NCBI RefSeq assembly: GCF_009017415.1
Contig: NC_092406.1
Span: 5,332,001-5,396,000, forward strand
Source of the DNA: Aspergillus flavus
Taxonomy: Eukaryota > Ascomycota > Eurotiomycetes > Eurotiales > Aspergillaceae
Length of the DNA stretch: 64,000 nucleotides
Direction of reading: 5' to 3'
Shown here one piece after another: positions 10,515 to 20,891 of the stretch. Every line of letters begins with the position of its first letter. Within the stretch, counting starts at the first letter, position 1. Position numbers and translations under genes: made by a program. Below the pieces are notes generated by a model that saw only the letters and a list, made by a program, of their open reading frames with translations, was not told the DNA's origin and did not search any database.

Positions 10515-11975
10515 GTTAATCCGCATATGGCACTGAAGCCATGTTGGGGTTTGTCGTGAGTCTATTCTGGCTTTGGGAACATTTGGCTTCGCCGAGCCGG
10601 GCGTTTTTGAGAAACAGAACGGGGAACCGACGAAGCGCTCTTTAACAGGACCAAGAAGGGGATGTTCAGGATGAAGGATGAGGACAGCGAGTTATACTGT
10701 TACTCATGCAAGCCTGTTACTGTGCAGAACACGCTTCACCGCTTGGATATACAACGGTTTCCAGATAGCGTACGGAACTTTGGCTCTGAGACCTACTGGC
10801 TGGACCAGTCGCTGAGACAGCGATCGGCTACTCTGATGACTAGCGAGTGTCACTGGTCGCTAGTCATGTTTACCTCGGGAATCCAAACTCGGTGCATGCC
10901 TTAATACTTGATTATCCTCTGTTGCTTCTGATCACTAGGTAGAAACCAATGTTAATAATATCCTCACAGATCAATGTCTCCATCGCTCTTCTGCATCTCG
11001 TCTTCAGGTGCGATGATACGTGGGTGTGACCTTTAAACAGAGTTTACTAGAGGCAAATCAGATTACGCATTGTAACCCTTTGCTCTTCTCCAGTTTCTTA
11101 TTTTATCGAGTCGGATATTACCACAAAGCTTTCTAGCGGTCCTTTGCTGCTGAAAAAAGAACTCTTTCGAACAGCACCTCCAATCCTCTAAACATCGCTG
11201 TGATCATTGTCATGGCTTTTTGTAAGGCATCTTGCTGAGAGTGAAAAACAAAAAAGAAAAAGGGGGTAAAACTCAATCTGCATGCGCGTTAATTGGTAGA
11301 AGCATGGTTTGTTAATTCCACCCAGGTATGACAATTTTGAACCTGCTGTTACTAATTGCCCCTGCCCTGCCTTTGACGACTATTGACCTCAGGTGCGTAC
11401 GAAAATATACGGAATTCTTGTACCAGAGACATGCGATTGAGGCTATTTGGGGCTGAACGAAGAACTGGATTCAAAGATCAATATCCTAAAGATCGCCAGC
11501 TCTCTTATGATCACATTCGAGCTACTGTAAGCGAGGGCCTTGGGTGCAGTTTCAGAGACATTTTTGAAAGGCCTCTTTAATACCATGCAGGAGAGGCCAT
11601 ACTAGACTCTAAGATAAGTTAAATTATACTTAACACAGGAAGAATTGCGTAGGATGCCACCAATCTAATAAACCCACCGAGACAGATCAGAGTACTCCGT
11701 ACTTCGTATACATGGCAACATGGTCGCTATGCCGTGTGATTGGAGTGGAAATTAGCGATCGGCACTTGCAAATAAATACTTTTGAACACTGTACATAAGT
11801 GATCTACCAATGGAATGCTCGATTTGCTATCGTGCAGCCAAGGCCCAACTCCATCCCACACTTCAGCAGCTGGACCTTAAAATACAATAGAGCAAGGTAC
11901 ACCACTTTCCAGGACTGAGTTGTGACTGCAACACTCTGCGTTTAAAGCTTCTGAAATCGTTTCTGTTCAGTGTAT
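10515..11975. other. Intergenic region, no confident gene
   Basis: About 1.4 kb. Open frames at 10662-10904 and 11383-11580 show no clear family. The second has a short stretch (residues about 39-62) reminiscent of the segment before the ABC1/UbiB kinase core, too weak to call. GTACACC near 11895 and TTCAG at 11970 could bound a leader intron of the next gene. Confidence 0.5.
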
Positions 11976-13151
11976 ATGGTCAACATGGGATTGATCTTCC
12001 CGGAGACTCGCACCGATTGGAAATTTGACCTTGTCGGTCTTCTCGCCATCATTGGAGAGTCTATCATTGAGGAGGTTGTTCAACCCCTAACTGCTTCACC
12101 AACAATTTTACTTCCAAGGCTGCTGCCGGCGCCACATGCACTAATTCGACCTTCTCGCCGAACGGCACTTCCGTCGACTCCTGTCACCGTTCATGGCGTC
12201 TACTCAGGGATTCAGTTACAAAGTATTCCTTATTTCCCTAGCATGATCCACCAGCTCGAGCTGACTCGACCCTACGAATTCCAAAAAATGACGATTGAGC
12301 TGTGTCAAGACGACGAGGAAGTTCTCCGTCCCGGCCACGATAAAATAGCGACAGTTAAGAAATTGGCACCCCTGAAATTAATCACAATCTGCAGTTCTGT
12401 TTGGACGGCTGGTGTTTTGGCCTGGGCAATCGTGCTTCGTGATGGCCCCGCAGTTGTTGCAATTGTTCTGGTATCTCTTGCCAGCAGTTTTCACAGTGCT
12501 GCCTCATTTTGGCAGTCCGATGCAATAGTTAGGCCCAGCTCGACACGGTCGCCCCCCGGTGACCTTGTTCTTCGAACTCGAGAAGGGGCTTTCATTGTGG
12601 TACATTGCAAAGAAGCAGTCGCGAGGCTACTATATACGGGCGAAGTAAAATGTGCTTATGTGGCGGGAGCCAAGCTGTATAGAATCCTTATTTACGTGGG
12701 CACCTTGCTTTTAATGCTGGGCATTGTATTGATGTCTAATTGTTCCTGGACCATGCAGGTCACTCTCGGTGCTTCCTACCTGGCACTGAATGTCATCTAT
12801 ATGTTCTGTGCTCTAACGCCTGCAGTCAGTCGGACATGGCATTGGAATATGCGGCTGGTTAGGGTAGTAGACAAATCTACTATCATCACGGAAAATTATA
12901 CTGAGGCTATTTGGCTTGCTATTAGAGCCACCAAAGAAATTGACTGGGTCAGAAAAGGAGGTCTTATTCCTCAAACGATGGTGTGGAATGTGTGGCTTGA
13001 TGAGGCAAAACTTAACGCTTCAAATGGCAATGCCAATTGGCCTGCTACTAAGAGGAAGGACGAACTCTTACTTGAGGATGCACTGGCGAAAGAGGCAAGC
13101 AACCAGGATGATGATATGTCGCAGCCCAAGAGGAGGCCGACATTACTGTAG
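11976..13151 (+). CDS. Intronless multi-span membrane protein, fungal family of unknown function
   Basis: A single uninterrupted frame of 391 residues. From memory it resembles a recurrent fungal family of uncharacterised membrane proteins, but I cannot name a domain. The opening LIFPETRTDWKFDLVGLL leads to a region rich in IGESIIEEVVQPL. Hydrophobic spans lie at about residues 133-150 (ICSSVWTAGVLAWAIVL), 151-170 (AVVAIVLVSLASSF), 233-252 (LIYVGTLLLMLGIVLMS) and 257-277 (VTLGASYLALNVIYMFCAL). Between spans two and three is a soluble stretch with GDLVLRTREGAFIVVHC. The tail after about residue 305 is hydrophilic. The ATG at 11976 is chosen; ATG at 11985 is equally possible. The absence of introns matches the neighbour at 14459. 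No function is proposed. Confidence 0.8.
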   Translation: MVNMGLIFPETRTDWKFDLVGLLAIIGESIIEEVVQPLTASPTILLPRLLPAPHALIRPSRRTALPSTPVTVHGVYSGIQLQSIPYFPSMIHQLELTRPYEFQKMTIELCQDDEEVLRPGHDKIATVKKLAPLKLITICSSVWTAGVLAWAIVLRDGPAVVAIVLVSLASSFHSAASFWQSDAIVRPSSTRSPPGDLVLRTREGAFIVVHCKEAVARLLYTGEVKCAYVAGAKLYRILIYVGTLLLMLGIVLMSNCSWTMQVTLGASYLALNVIYMFCALTPAVSRTWHWNMRLVRVVDKSTIITENYTEAIWLAIRATKEIDWVRKGGLIPQTMVWNVWLDEAKLNASNGNANWPATKRKDELLLEDALAKEASNQDDDMSQPKRRPTLL

Positions 13152-14458
13152 AATGGCTATCTACTATTGCCAATCTTAGGGAACGATAGTACATTACTCT
13201 TAAGGGACCCAGAGATCAGCTCCAACACTATTATATTATGAACTTAGCAACAAAATATCAATAACGATTACTTAGAATAAATAACGCGAATCTTGTGATC
13301 ACTAAGATGACTGATATGGCTACCTGGACACTTACTTCTGCAGGGCCCACATGGCTAAAGGAAACGTTTGTCGAATGGTCATGATCGTTGTTAACTACGG
13401 TCACCTAGTTTGTATGTCAATCATAGAATCATTTCAGCCCTCCCATAAAACCAAGTGCTTCTAGTTCCACGTTCCAATGGATAGACAAGAACGTGAAACG
13501 AATGTCAACTTCATTGTCGATAAAGGTTTCTAGTTAATGCCCTTATAACACTGTTGGGCATAGTTACTAGTAGAGTACAGTTTTTAAAGTAACTCAGGTA
13601 GTATCGGGGCACGCATGCTAACGCTTAGGGAAAGTTACAGTTGACATGCTATTGAGAGACTTCGATAGTATCGGGATTAAAATGTTGAATCATCTCGGTG
13701 TCGGAGCAGTTAAACATTAGCGTCAAGAATCAAGCGAGTACTAACATACTCTTCGTATTGTATGGCAGAGCTCTCCAGACTCCCAGCCACAGTGGCATCT
13801 ATAATTGGAACTAATAAGCGTGTATGATGTTTTGTAGTACTGTATGTACATGGTTACATACAGGTATTTAGTGGGTATACCCACTTAAAAGTTAAAAGTA
13901 CTAGTAGATACATCTTCTCCTATTCTATCTACCGCTTATACTTTAAGTCGTAGTTCAAGTCGACATTGTATAGAGTTCTGGACGTGTATAAATGTATTCC
14001 TGGAACTCGATATCCTTGAATGTGGACGTGGATTCCTCCATTTTCTGCTTCTCATTCTTCTTTTCTCGACCTCGATGTGAGGCTGACCTTCAGGAACGTG
14101 ATTTCCTTTTATGTCTAAACATCGGGCGAAACATGAGAGTCCATCAGAGGTAAAGCCATGAGGGGTAAGGTATATTAGGGCTTAATTATCAATGGTATAC
14201 ATGCAAAGCTTGCTGCAACCATTGCGATACAATACTCTTTTCAGCAATATATATTGACTGCGGTTCAAGGAAAACAGTTGACTTTGTTTCTCATGGGTTG
14301 TTCTCAATTCTTGCGTTTGCTGCTGTTGCCGGTGAATATGAAGAGACAATATTATGTCCCAGTGTCACTTCGATCCTTACAGGAGCGAACAGGTGTATGC
14401 AATGGGAATAATTTTCTGGCCAGGCGCTACTACTGCCTAGTCTTGAATAAGTAGAAGG
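13152..14458. other. AT-rich intergenic region with clustered palindromes
   Basis: About 1.3 kb with no recognisable gene. Two inverted repeats lie close together at 13840-13863 and 13870-13885. The open frame at 14254-14454 is not convincing. Confidence 0.6.
13840..13885. repeat. Adjacent inverted repeats
   Basis: A hairpin with 9-bp perfect arms (CTGTATGTA and TACATACAG) around a 6-nt loop covers 13840-13863. Six bases on, a 16-bp perfect palindrome AGTGGGTATACCCACT covers 13870-13885. Neither sits at the end of a gene I can identify. Confidence 0.85.
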
Positions 14459-16789
14459 CTATTGACCTAATTTCCTATAAATCTCCTTTCTTGCCATCCA
14501 ATATCCCGCGGCAAATAACTGGGCTTTCCTTTTATCCGCTGCCAACAAATCACGACATGTCTTTAAACCGGTGATTTCCCTCTCGATAATCCCCTCTAAC
14601 GCCTGCTTCCCTGTCTCGGAGAGCATTCCTGGACACTCCAACACAGCTCTCTGCAAGCCCAGGAAGGCCAATAGCATTCCTAGCAGGATCTCACCATTCC
14701 TCACTGGATATACTGATGCGCTTAACATCTTTGATGAGAAGTCACACGGACACTGTGTGAGAATATCCGATAATGATCCTGGTAGAGGGCTAATACCCTT
14801 GCAAGACAGGATCTCTAGTCCAATATCGACTAGATCGGGAGTAGGGGCGGCGCTGACGGTGTGGTGAAGCTCATCCATGCCTAATACCCCATCTTCTTCA
14901 GGGCTGAGGCCATACTGAGCCCTAAGGGTGCAAGTAACGGCTGCGCCCAACTCGGTGGCAACACGAGAGGGAACCGCGACAAACGATTCTAGGAGAGAGG
15001 TGTGGGCAAACCACATGGAGATAAACTTGGGCCAGTTCTTGCCAAGATTGAGTAAGAGAGGGTCGTGGATATAATCTTCACCAAGTGGAAGAGCAGGGTA
15101 TGCAGAACAATCGAAATTCAGGAACGGGTCTAGAGATGGCGCCATAGCTGGATGTTGGAGAAATCTCTTTCGTCCAGTGAACCTCCAGTAAGCAGCCTGT
15201 GCATCATTGCTAGTTTCCCGGGGATCCAGGGTGCTTATCCAACGTTCTAACAAATTCACCTCCTTTAGTGTGAAAGCTCCAAACATTTTCCCTCCACGAC
15301 GCACTTCCCGGATCAACCTACTCTTATCTGGATTGCCTTTGACTACCCATGGGGCAGCGTTCCCCAATTCTCGAAGAAAATCCAATTTGTCGCTATCGGA
15401 TACGATATGACTGGTATCTAGCCAGTCGACCAATGGTTTACCACCGATTCTAGCGGGGCATGCAGTATGAATCTTCTGTGCCACTGCTGCTTTCGCAATC
15501 AGAAGGTTTACGACTTTCTCATCATACGGTCCAGGGCTGTTATTGTTCTCCGCATGGTAGTCAATCTCCCCTTCGTCTGCAGCTACCACCGACTCAATGC
15601 CATCCCTAAGATGCTTAGATAGCGCATATCCTGCCTGGACACGTCTCCAAGCAATCCTTGCAGCCTTGGGGCCTTCATCACGCACAATTAGCGCTAGATA
15701 TTGGGACACTGTAAATGCTGCCATCATGGCATGCCCGGAATGCGCGTTATCAATGGAAAGGTGATGTAGAAAATATTGTGCATCAATCTCGAGCTCCCGC
15801 AGCTCGCGTGCCAAAGTCATCGTTTCAAAATTAAGTCCTTCGAAGTGGAGATTGAACCCAAAAATCTCAGGTAAAAACTCTTGCGGGAATAATGAAATGA
15901 GCAGTGCAACTACTCCCGCTTTGAAAATCCGCATGTCGTTCGTGTTGGGCACTGCTTCGCCAAAACTTCGCTCATACGGTTCTGGTAAGTTCACGTCAAG
16001 ACCCTTCAATAGCTCTTTATAGATGTAGGTATGATGAAGGCTTAATTTTCCACCCCCAAGCTCCTCAGAGAGAATCTGCCATAATTGCTTCGTGACGTGT
16101 CTGTGTGCGAAAGGCGTGTTGATATGATTAATGTGACCTAGCCAGGCTCCATCTACCAATTTAAGTGGTGCGAGCCGTGTTAGAACCTTAGTGGCGTGCT
16201 GTCGATTTGATACCAGCACCCTTGGACTCCCATCCCTCCTGTCTTGAATGTATTTCTCATAGGAGTCCTCTACTCCTTGGTGGCTTGTCTGGAGAAACGA
16301 AAAGAGCTTTTCGTCGGTGTATGATCGAATTCCAAATATCCCTTGGCCTTGATCTTTGTCGTACGCCGTTGAATTAATTGCGTCCGAAAGCAGGGAAAGA
16401 AGCAGCTCCCGAGCTCCTGGCAGTATATCTTGGTGGTCTTCGATATTCTGTAGTTTGTAGTACAGAGATCGATAGTCAACAGGGCTCCCGCCCGTTCGAT
16501 ATGTAGGTCGTTGTGATGTTGCCTCGCCGCGCTTTGCCTCCTTTACTGCATATGTTGTAGTATCAATTTTCCGTCTTCTCCAGCGTTTTGTAAGCAGCAA
16601 ACAGAAACAAATGAAGAGAAATAAGGCGAGTTTGGGGAGCAAAGTCCTGGGAACTTCGAAAAGTCGTAAACTCATAGCAAGGCTTCGTAGGGTATGATAG
16701 TAATCTAAAGAGGTCGCATTTCGAACTGGAACGCCCCATGGGCTGTCAGACCAGGTGTCACGAAACTCCCAATATGACAATGGCCCCAT
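14459..16789 (-). CDS. Membrane-anchored heme-oxygenase-like diiron (HDO) / iron-containing redox enzyme family protein
   Basis: A single-exon gene of 776 residues. A hydrophobic segment at about residues 50-68 (LLPKLALFLFICFCLLL) followed by KRWRRRK looks like a type-II-style membrane anchor. The central part carries the pattern I associate with the HDO / iron-containing redox enzyme superfamily. It has LWQILSEELGGGKLSLHH, with E243 and H253 spaced as in an E-x9-H ligand pair. Then comes GFNLHFEGLNFE (E317), then ELEIDAQYFLHHL and SIDNAHSGHA, with H343, D347 and H350 or H353. HDO enzymes bind two irons and perform oxidations such as oxidative decarboxylation or N-oxygenation; the substrate here is unknown. 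The C-terminal 400 residues contain a further conserved-looking helical block (RRGGKMFGAFTLKEVNLLERW near 525-545). Such long two-part forms occur in fungi as I recall. The HDO reading rests on motif spacing and memory, not a search. Confidence 0.72.
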   Translation of the reverse strand: MGPLSYWEFRDTWSDSPWGVPVRNATSLDYYHTLRSLAMSLRLFEVPRTLLPKLALFLFICFCLLLTKRWRRRKIDTTTYAVKEAKRGEATSQRPTYRTGGSPVDYRSLYYKLQNIEDHQDILPGARELLLSLLSDAINSTAYDKDQGQGIFGIRSYTDEKLFSFLQTSHQGVEDSYEKYIQDRRDGSPRVLVSNRQHATKVLTRLAPLKLVDGAWLGHINHINTPFAHRHVTKQLWQILSEELGGGKLSLHHTYIYKELLKGLDVNLPEPYERSFGEAVPNTNDMRIFKAGVVALLISLFPQEFLPEIFGFNLHFEGLNFETMTLARELRELEIDAQYFLHHLSIDNAHSGHAMMAAFTVSQYLALIVRDEGPKAARIAWRRVQAGYALSKHLRDGIESVVAADEGEIDYHAENNNSPGPYDEKVVNLLIAKAAVAQKIHTACPARIGGKPLVDWLDTSHIVSDSDKLDFLRELGNAAPWVVKGNPDKSRLIREVRRGGKMFGAFTLKEVNLLERWISTLDPRETSNDAQAAYWRFTGRKRFLQHPAMAPSLDPFLNFDCSAYPALPLGEDYIHDPLLLNLGKNWPKFISMWFAHTSLLESFVAVPSRVATELGAAVTCTLRAQYGLSPEEDGVLGMDELHHTVSAAPTPDLVDIGLEILSCKGISPLPGSLSDILTQCPCDFSSKMLSASVYPVRNGEILLGMLLAFLGLQRAVLECPGMLSETGKQALEGIIEREITGLKTCRDLLAADKRKAQLFAAGYWMARKEIYRKLGQ

Positions 16790-19386
16790 TTCCTGAACCG
16801 GTAGCTATATGCGTACTTTCTCAGCCTCTGTATTAATATCTCAATGTGGTGTTGATGTTTTAAAATCCGAGAAAACAAATCATTATATTAAAATGAAGCC
16901 GGGCTCAGGGCTCAGCAAAAAGAAAAGAAAACGAAATAAAAATAAAAATAAAAATACAAATTCAAAATAAGAAATTGAAAATAAGTATAAAGAGGAAGGG
17001 AACAAGAGAAAGTAAAACATCAAAGTCTTGGACCCGGCGATAGGGATCCGAACCTTAAATGATATATGACTCGCTCAATGTATTTCCTAGTCTAAGGAAG
17101 AGTCTTCACCGCCTCTTAATTTCCGAGTCAACGTCCCAGCGGTTCTCTACACCTCGTGGGGCAGCAAAAGAGTAAAGGCAGGAGGCGGGAGGCCGAAAGG
17201 TATGCAGAATTGCTGCGATGCTTAAGTCCTACTGGTAGAAACCCCCGGATAAGTTACACTACCTTATGTGGCCATTTCGAAACCTTAGATGAGTTCGCAT
17301 AGAATAATAGCTTCAACGACACACCCTATCTCATAGCTTGTTAAAGCTAGAAGGTAAATACAGTAATTGTAAGTAACTGTAAAATATAAAGTGAATAGAG
17401 ATTTGCCGACAATCCTGCGCGCTACGTGTACAGACCTTTAGAGTCCAGACAAGTTCTCATGGGCGGATCATTCAGGTGGGGATCGGTTCGGTTATAAAGT
17501 TTAGTACTAGTGTACTGGCTCCACTAAATCACTAGCGTTCGCCGGATCTTGCCGATCGTCCCGCAAGATCTCAGGCTCTGCACTGTACTGTGTCCTGTGT
17601 ATGTACCACGTCTCCACTACTTGCTTCTTGGGCAGTTCCTGTCATCCTGGGAATCCCGACCGGCTGAAGAGCTGTAAGAGGTATTTTCAAGCTTTCAGCT
17701 CAGCTACCAAGGTTCTGGTATCAATCGCATGTTCTCACGAAAATGCTTCCACATGCCACCCAGAGAGTGTTAACGGTGCGCGAAGTCAATGCACAGGAAT
17801 CAATTCAGTTGTAGTATGAATCATAGAGTAGATTAAACTAGCGGCCCATACCAGAAACGACAGGTGAATCTCACGTATGTCCGGATCACCCTCTGCCATG
17901 GGCAACTTCAGGGCGCCAGGATAAACTTTTCTTTGCCGCATAATCCTGCTCCAGCTCTTTGTATGATTTGTATTGATTGTATGTCTCATGAAGCTCCATA
18001 CTTATCGGATGGAACTGGCTTGTCCACAGCGGTACCTTTGGCTGAGTTGCAATCATATACCGCGGGAAGGTTGAGCTAGCACATTTCATTCACAGGGAAG
18101 AGAATATGCTCTAAGACCCCTATTATGCCGTTACTTTCAGCAACACCTTCAATACACATTGCAGACTCTAGTTTGTATTTGAACTGTTTTCGGATCATTC
18201 GAAAACATGATCATCGTATGTTGTGCATGCGGTGATAACACCTTTACCCCTGTAATCCTATATCATTCAGCAAATGGATACGCTTCCGGTAGCCAAGCTG
18301 TAACATTACTCGTTCGTAACAACTTTTTTGATTGAATGAAGCCAAGAGTCGATATGTACCTAGTGAATGCTACCAAACTGATATCGATATCATAGTACTC
18401 CTTCGCAATGCCTGCAACAAGGAGTGAGCAAGGCACTCAGCATAGTGGTGCTTCCGAGTTCGTCGCCCATCTCGCGGACATCCTTCAGGGAGCTCGGAGC
18501 TTATATCCTCCAAAGGTTTTGGGAGAATTTCTCGGAATTCTGGTAACTTTGGGAGGGGTTCACTTGGGACAAAGGGGTTCCATCAAGGCATGCAGTGACC
18601 GTTTCTGAGAAAGAAAAGAGAAAAAAACACTGGTGTTCCTTAGTATTGTTAATTAATCGAGATATATGGTGAAATCGCGTGTATATCGATCATCTTTTCC
18701 TCGGGTATCCTAGGAGTGGAGCTTAGGCGGCATTGAGATAGAGGCCCAGAACTACCGAGCGTATTGATGTATTTCCGATTATAGATTGGATCGACAGTGC
18801 TTCCAAACTTAGCTTCCACCAGGTATCCTAAAAGCAATGAAAATTCATATTTGCTAATAATTTGGCTCCCTTATCTGTTGTACTGTTTGTTGTACATGCA
18901 AAGCCCTTCAAAAAACCTATAACAAATGTTCCCCACCACCAATTAACTTTCAGTATGCCTGATTTGAGGTTTTTCTGGCTCCATAAGGTGCAGATGATGA
19001 CACCTGTCGAGTGGCTTGCGCACGCATTGCTTAGCTTCGGGCCGCAAATCTCTACATCGCGGGCTCAGGCTATATAGTGGTTCGCCATCTACAACATCTC
19101 CTGCGTAGTCCCCGCTCAGCTAACGCAAACTGCAATGCATCTATGCGATGTCAATTTATTATATATTCCTTTTTCCTTTTTCTTTTTAATTCTCTAATAC
19201 TCGGAACAATTGCGGTGTGAACTTAGCCGTTATGCTTCTATCCTATCCATGAATATATATTAACAACTTTACTCAAGGACACTTCCCTCATAGAGCCAGT
19301 AATGATTCCTAGGTTTCAAATTTGTTCCTACTACGTCTCTACGGCTCGGAAACCCTGTCTAAACCTGGAATTCCATCAGTCACACC
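16790..19386. other. Long AT-rich intergenic region, no gene seen
   Basis: About 2.6 kb. An A-rich simple repeat based on AAAAAT lies at about 16930-16965, shortly upstream of the HDO-like gene. An inverted repeat with 8-bp arms (GATCTTGC and GCAAGATC) lies at 17545-17570. Open frames at 17601-18089 and 18408-18608 show nothing recognisable. Confidence 0.55.
16930..16965. repeat. (AAAAAT)n-type simple repeat
   Basis: Four or more near-perfect AAAAAT-like units in an A-rich tract, about 140-175 bp upstream of the ATG of the minus-strand HDO-like gene. Confidence 0.8.
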
Positions 19387-20343
19387 ATGGCTTCTATTAA
19401 CATTTCAACCATTGACTTTGCCAAGTTGGACCAGTTTGATGCTGGTGAAGGCTATGGAGATGAAGTCAATAAGTTGCTCAATGCAGTTTGCTCGCCGGGG
19501 TTCTTTTACCCAGACTTTAAAAATGCATTCGGAACCAAGCTTGTGCTAAGGGAGGTCAAGGATGCATATGCCGCCTCTGACAGATACTTTGACCAGTCTC
19601 TGGAAACAAAGATGAAAGACTTTCGCAAGGGACAGCCAGCTTCCAGCGATAGAGGGTAAGAGAGTTTCTCCTTCTTCTTTTTACTCTATTCATTCAATTG
19701 ACTATGCTCCCCACAGGTATAAGTTCTGTGAAACTAACGAGTCCTTTGAGGTAAGTATGGGGCCATTTAGCGGCTTATGATAAGTGGTAGAGACTGATGG
19801 TTGGAACAAACAAAAAAGATGTCATCTGATGAGATGAGTGATGGCTCGCTTTCTCTCCCAGAAGTCCTCGCAGTCACTGAATCTTCGCTGAATTCGCTAC
19901 ATCAACATTGCTACATCGCGGCTAATATGCTGCTCGATTGCCTTTCTAATGCTCTCAACATCCCAATTAATGAGTACCATCGCGATATCCTTCCCAGTGA
20001 GTCTGGATTAAAACTTGTCTCTGAGCCAAGCGTAGCCAATGCATCGGAAGTGATTGAAAACAAACATACCAACAGCGGGACATTCACCTTTCTGTTCTAC
20101 GAGTAGCCCGGTCTACAGATTAATATCCCCGGCTCAGATGAATGGGCCTTTCCTAAGCCCCCTGCCCCTGGATGTGCTATTGTCTATGGAGGCAATTTTC
20201 TGAAACTGATGTCGAATGGTGTCCTGCAGTCGCCTTTGCATCGGGTTACGCAGCTTGAAGATGGGGCGGGCAAGAGGTTTTTCCTCTCCTATTTCCTTCG
20301 GCCGGAGGAGGGAGCAAAGGAACGCTTGGAGAGTCATCTATGA
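19387..20343 (+). pseudogene. Broken 2-oxoglutarate/Fe(II) dioxygenase (isopenicillin-N-synthase-like)
   Basis: Three exons can be joined: 19387-19655, 19717-19750 and 19819-20343. Together they span about 275 codons of a 2OG-Fe(II) dioxygenase. It begins MASINISTIDFAKLDQFD, has the family stretches GFFYPDF and YKFCETNESFEMS, and ends with SPLHRVTQLEDG and RFFLSYFLRPEEG. Two defects are visible. First, an in-frame TAG at 20104-20106 follows FLFYE where relatives usually have a residue such as Gln, consistent with a CAG-to-TAG change. Second, the expected iron-binding HxD is KHTNSG, with Asn in place of the Asp ligand. Coding similarity continues in frame after the stop to TGA at 20341-20343, so the stop is the lesion rather than the natural end. 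A sequencing error could explain the stop but would not explain the lost ligand as well. I consider it a non-functional gene. Confidence 0.82.
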
Positions 20344-20584
20344 TCGATAGCATTGTGTTCAGCAGCTACTCAATCGAAAGGTACATATTCAGATACTACA
20401 CAGAGCCTAAGTAAATATTAGTTTTACGACCGTGAAACAAATATATATGTACATATACATGGAATTCTCCCTTAATCCCTCTACAATCCCACTCCCCCCT
20501 CAACTTCTACAACTAAGGCGTATCCCCATCCCCACCCCCAATAACCATATGCTGCCTAAACACCCTCAAACACAAACCCAAGCC
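20344..20584. other. Short spacer between two broken genes
   Basis: Between the broken dioxygenase (plus) and the GNAT relic (minus). No coding similarity is seen. Confidence 0.5.
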
Positions 20585-20891
20585 GCTCAACAGCCCTTTT
20601 TCAGCCTAGGGCTTTTGGGTTTTGTCGACGATGGCTTAGCAGAAGGGGTCGGTGGAGTTGCATTTGGTTGTTAGTGTGGTATGGATGTTGCCGAAGTCGG
20701 TCTCTGGCTAGGGGCCTTCTGGGAGGTAGGTCCATGTTGATGCTTGGTTGGAATCGGAGGTGCCGACGAGGGACAAGAGCAACTCTGTGTGGGAGGGAGA
20801 TAGGTGGATGAGGTCGACTGTGCGGCCTTGTTGTTGTTAGGGGGTGGGCTGTTGGGGGTTGGGGTACTGGGTCACCGAGGGGAGTAGTCAT
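20585..20891 (-). pseudogene. GNAT-family N-acetyltransferase relic (N-terminal part only)
   Basis: On the minus strand, an ATG at 20891 opens with MTTPLGDPVPQPP, the kind of start (LGxPVPxxxPxP) seen in fungal GNAT acetyltransferases. The similarity then moves to another frame, where GRTVDLIHLSPSHTELLLSL, TWTYLPEGP, PETDFGNIH and AIVDKTQKP can be read, interrupted by stops after GP, after DPFC and after QKP. Similarity ends near GLLS at about 20585, so the acetyl-CoA-binding half is missing. A one-base frameshift, three stops and truncation indicate a dead gene. GNAT enzymes acetylate amines using acetyl-CoA; no particular substrate can be inferred. The assignment rests on motif memory. Confidence 0.6.

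Noticed and set aside
10662..10904. 80-codon open frame after the prefoldin gene
   Set aside because: No similarity recognised and it lies in the 3' flank; treated as chance.
17034..17060. tRNA-like T-loop (GGTTCGGATCCC on the minus strand)
   Set aside because: The T-arm has a mismatch and no acceptor, D or anticodon arm can be paired within 100 bases.
8288..20343. A secondary-metabolite gene cluster
   Set aside because: Oxidative enzymes are present, but no backbone synthase, cluster regulator or transporter accompanies them, and several genes are dead.
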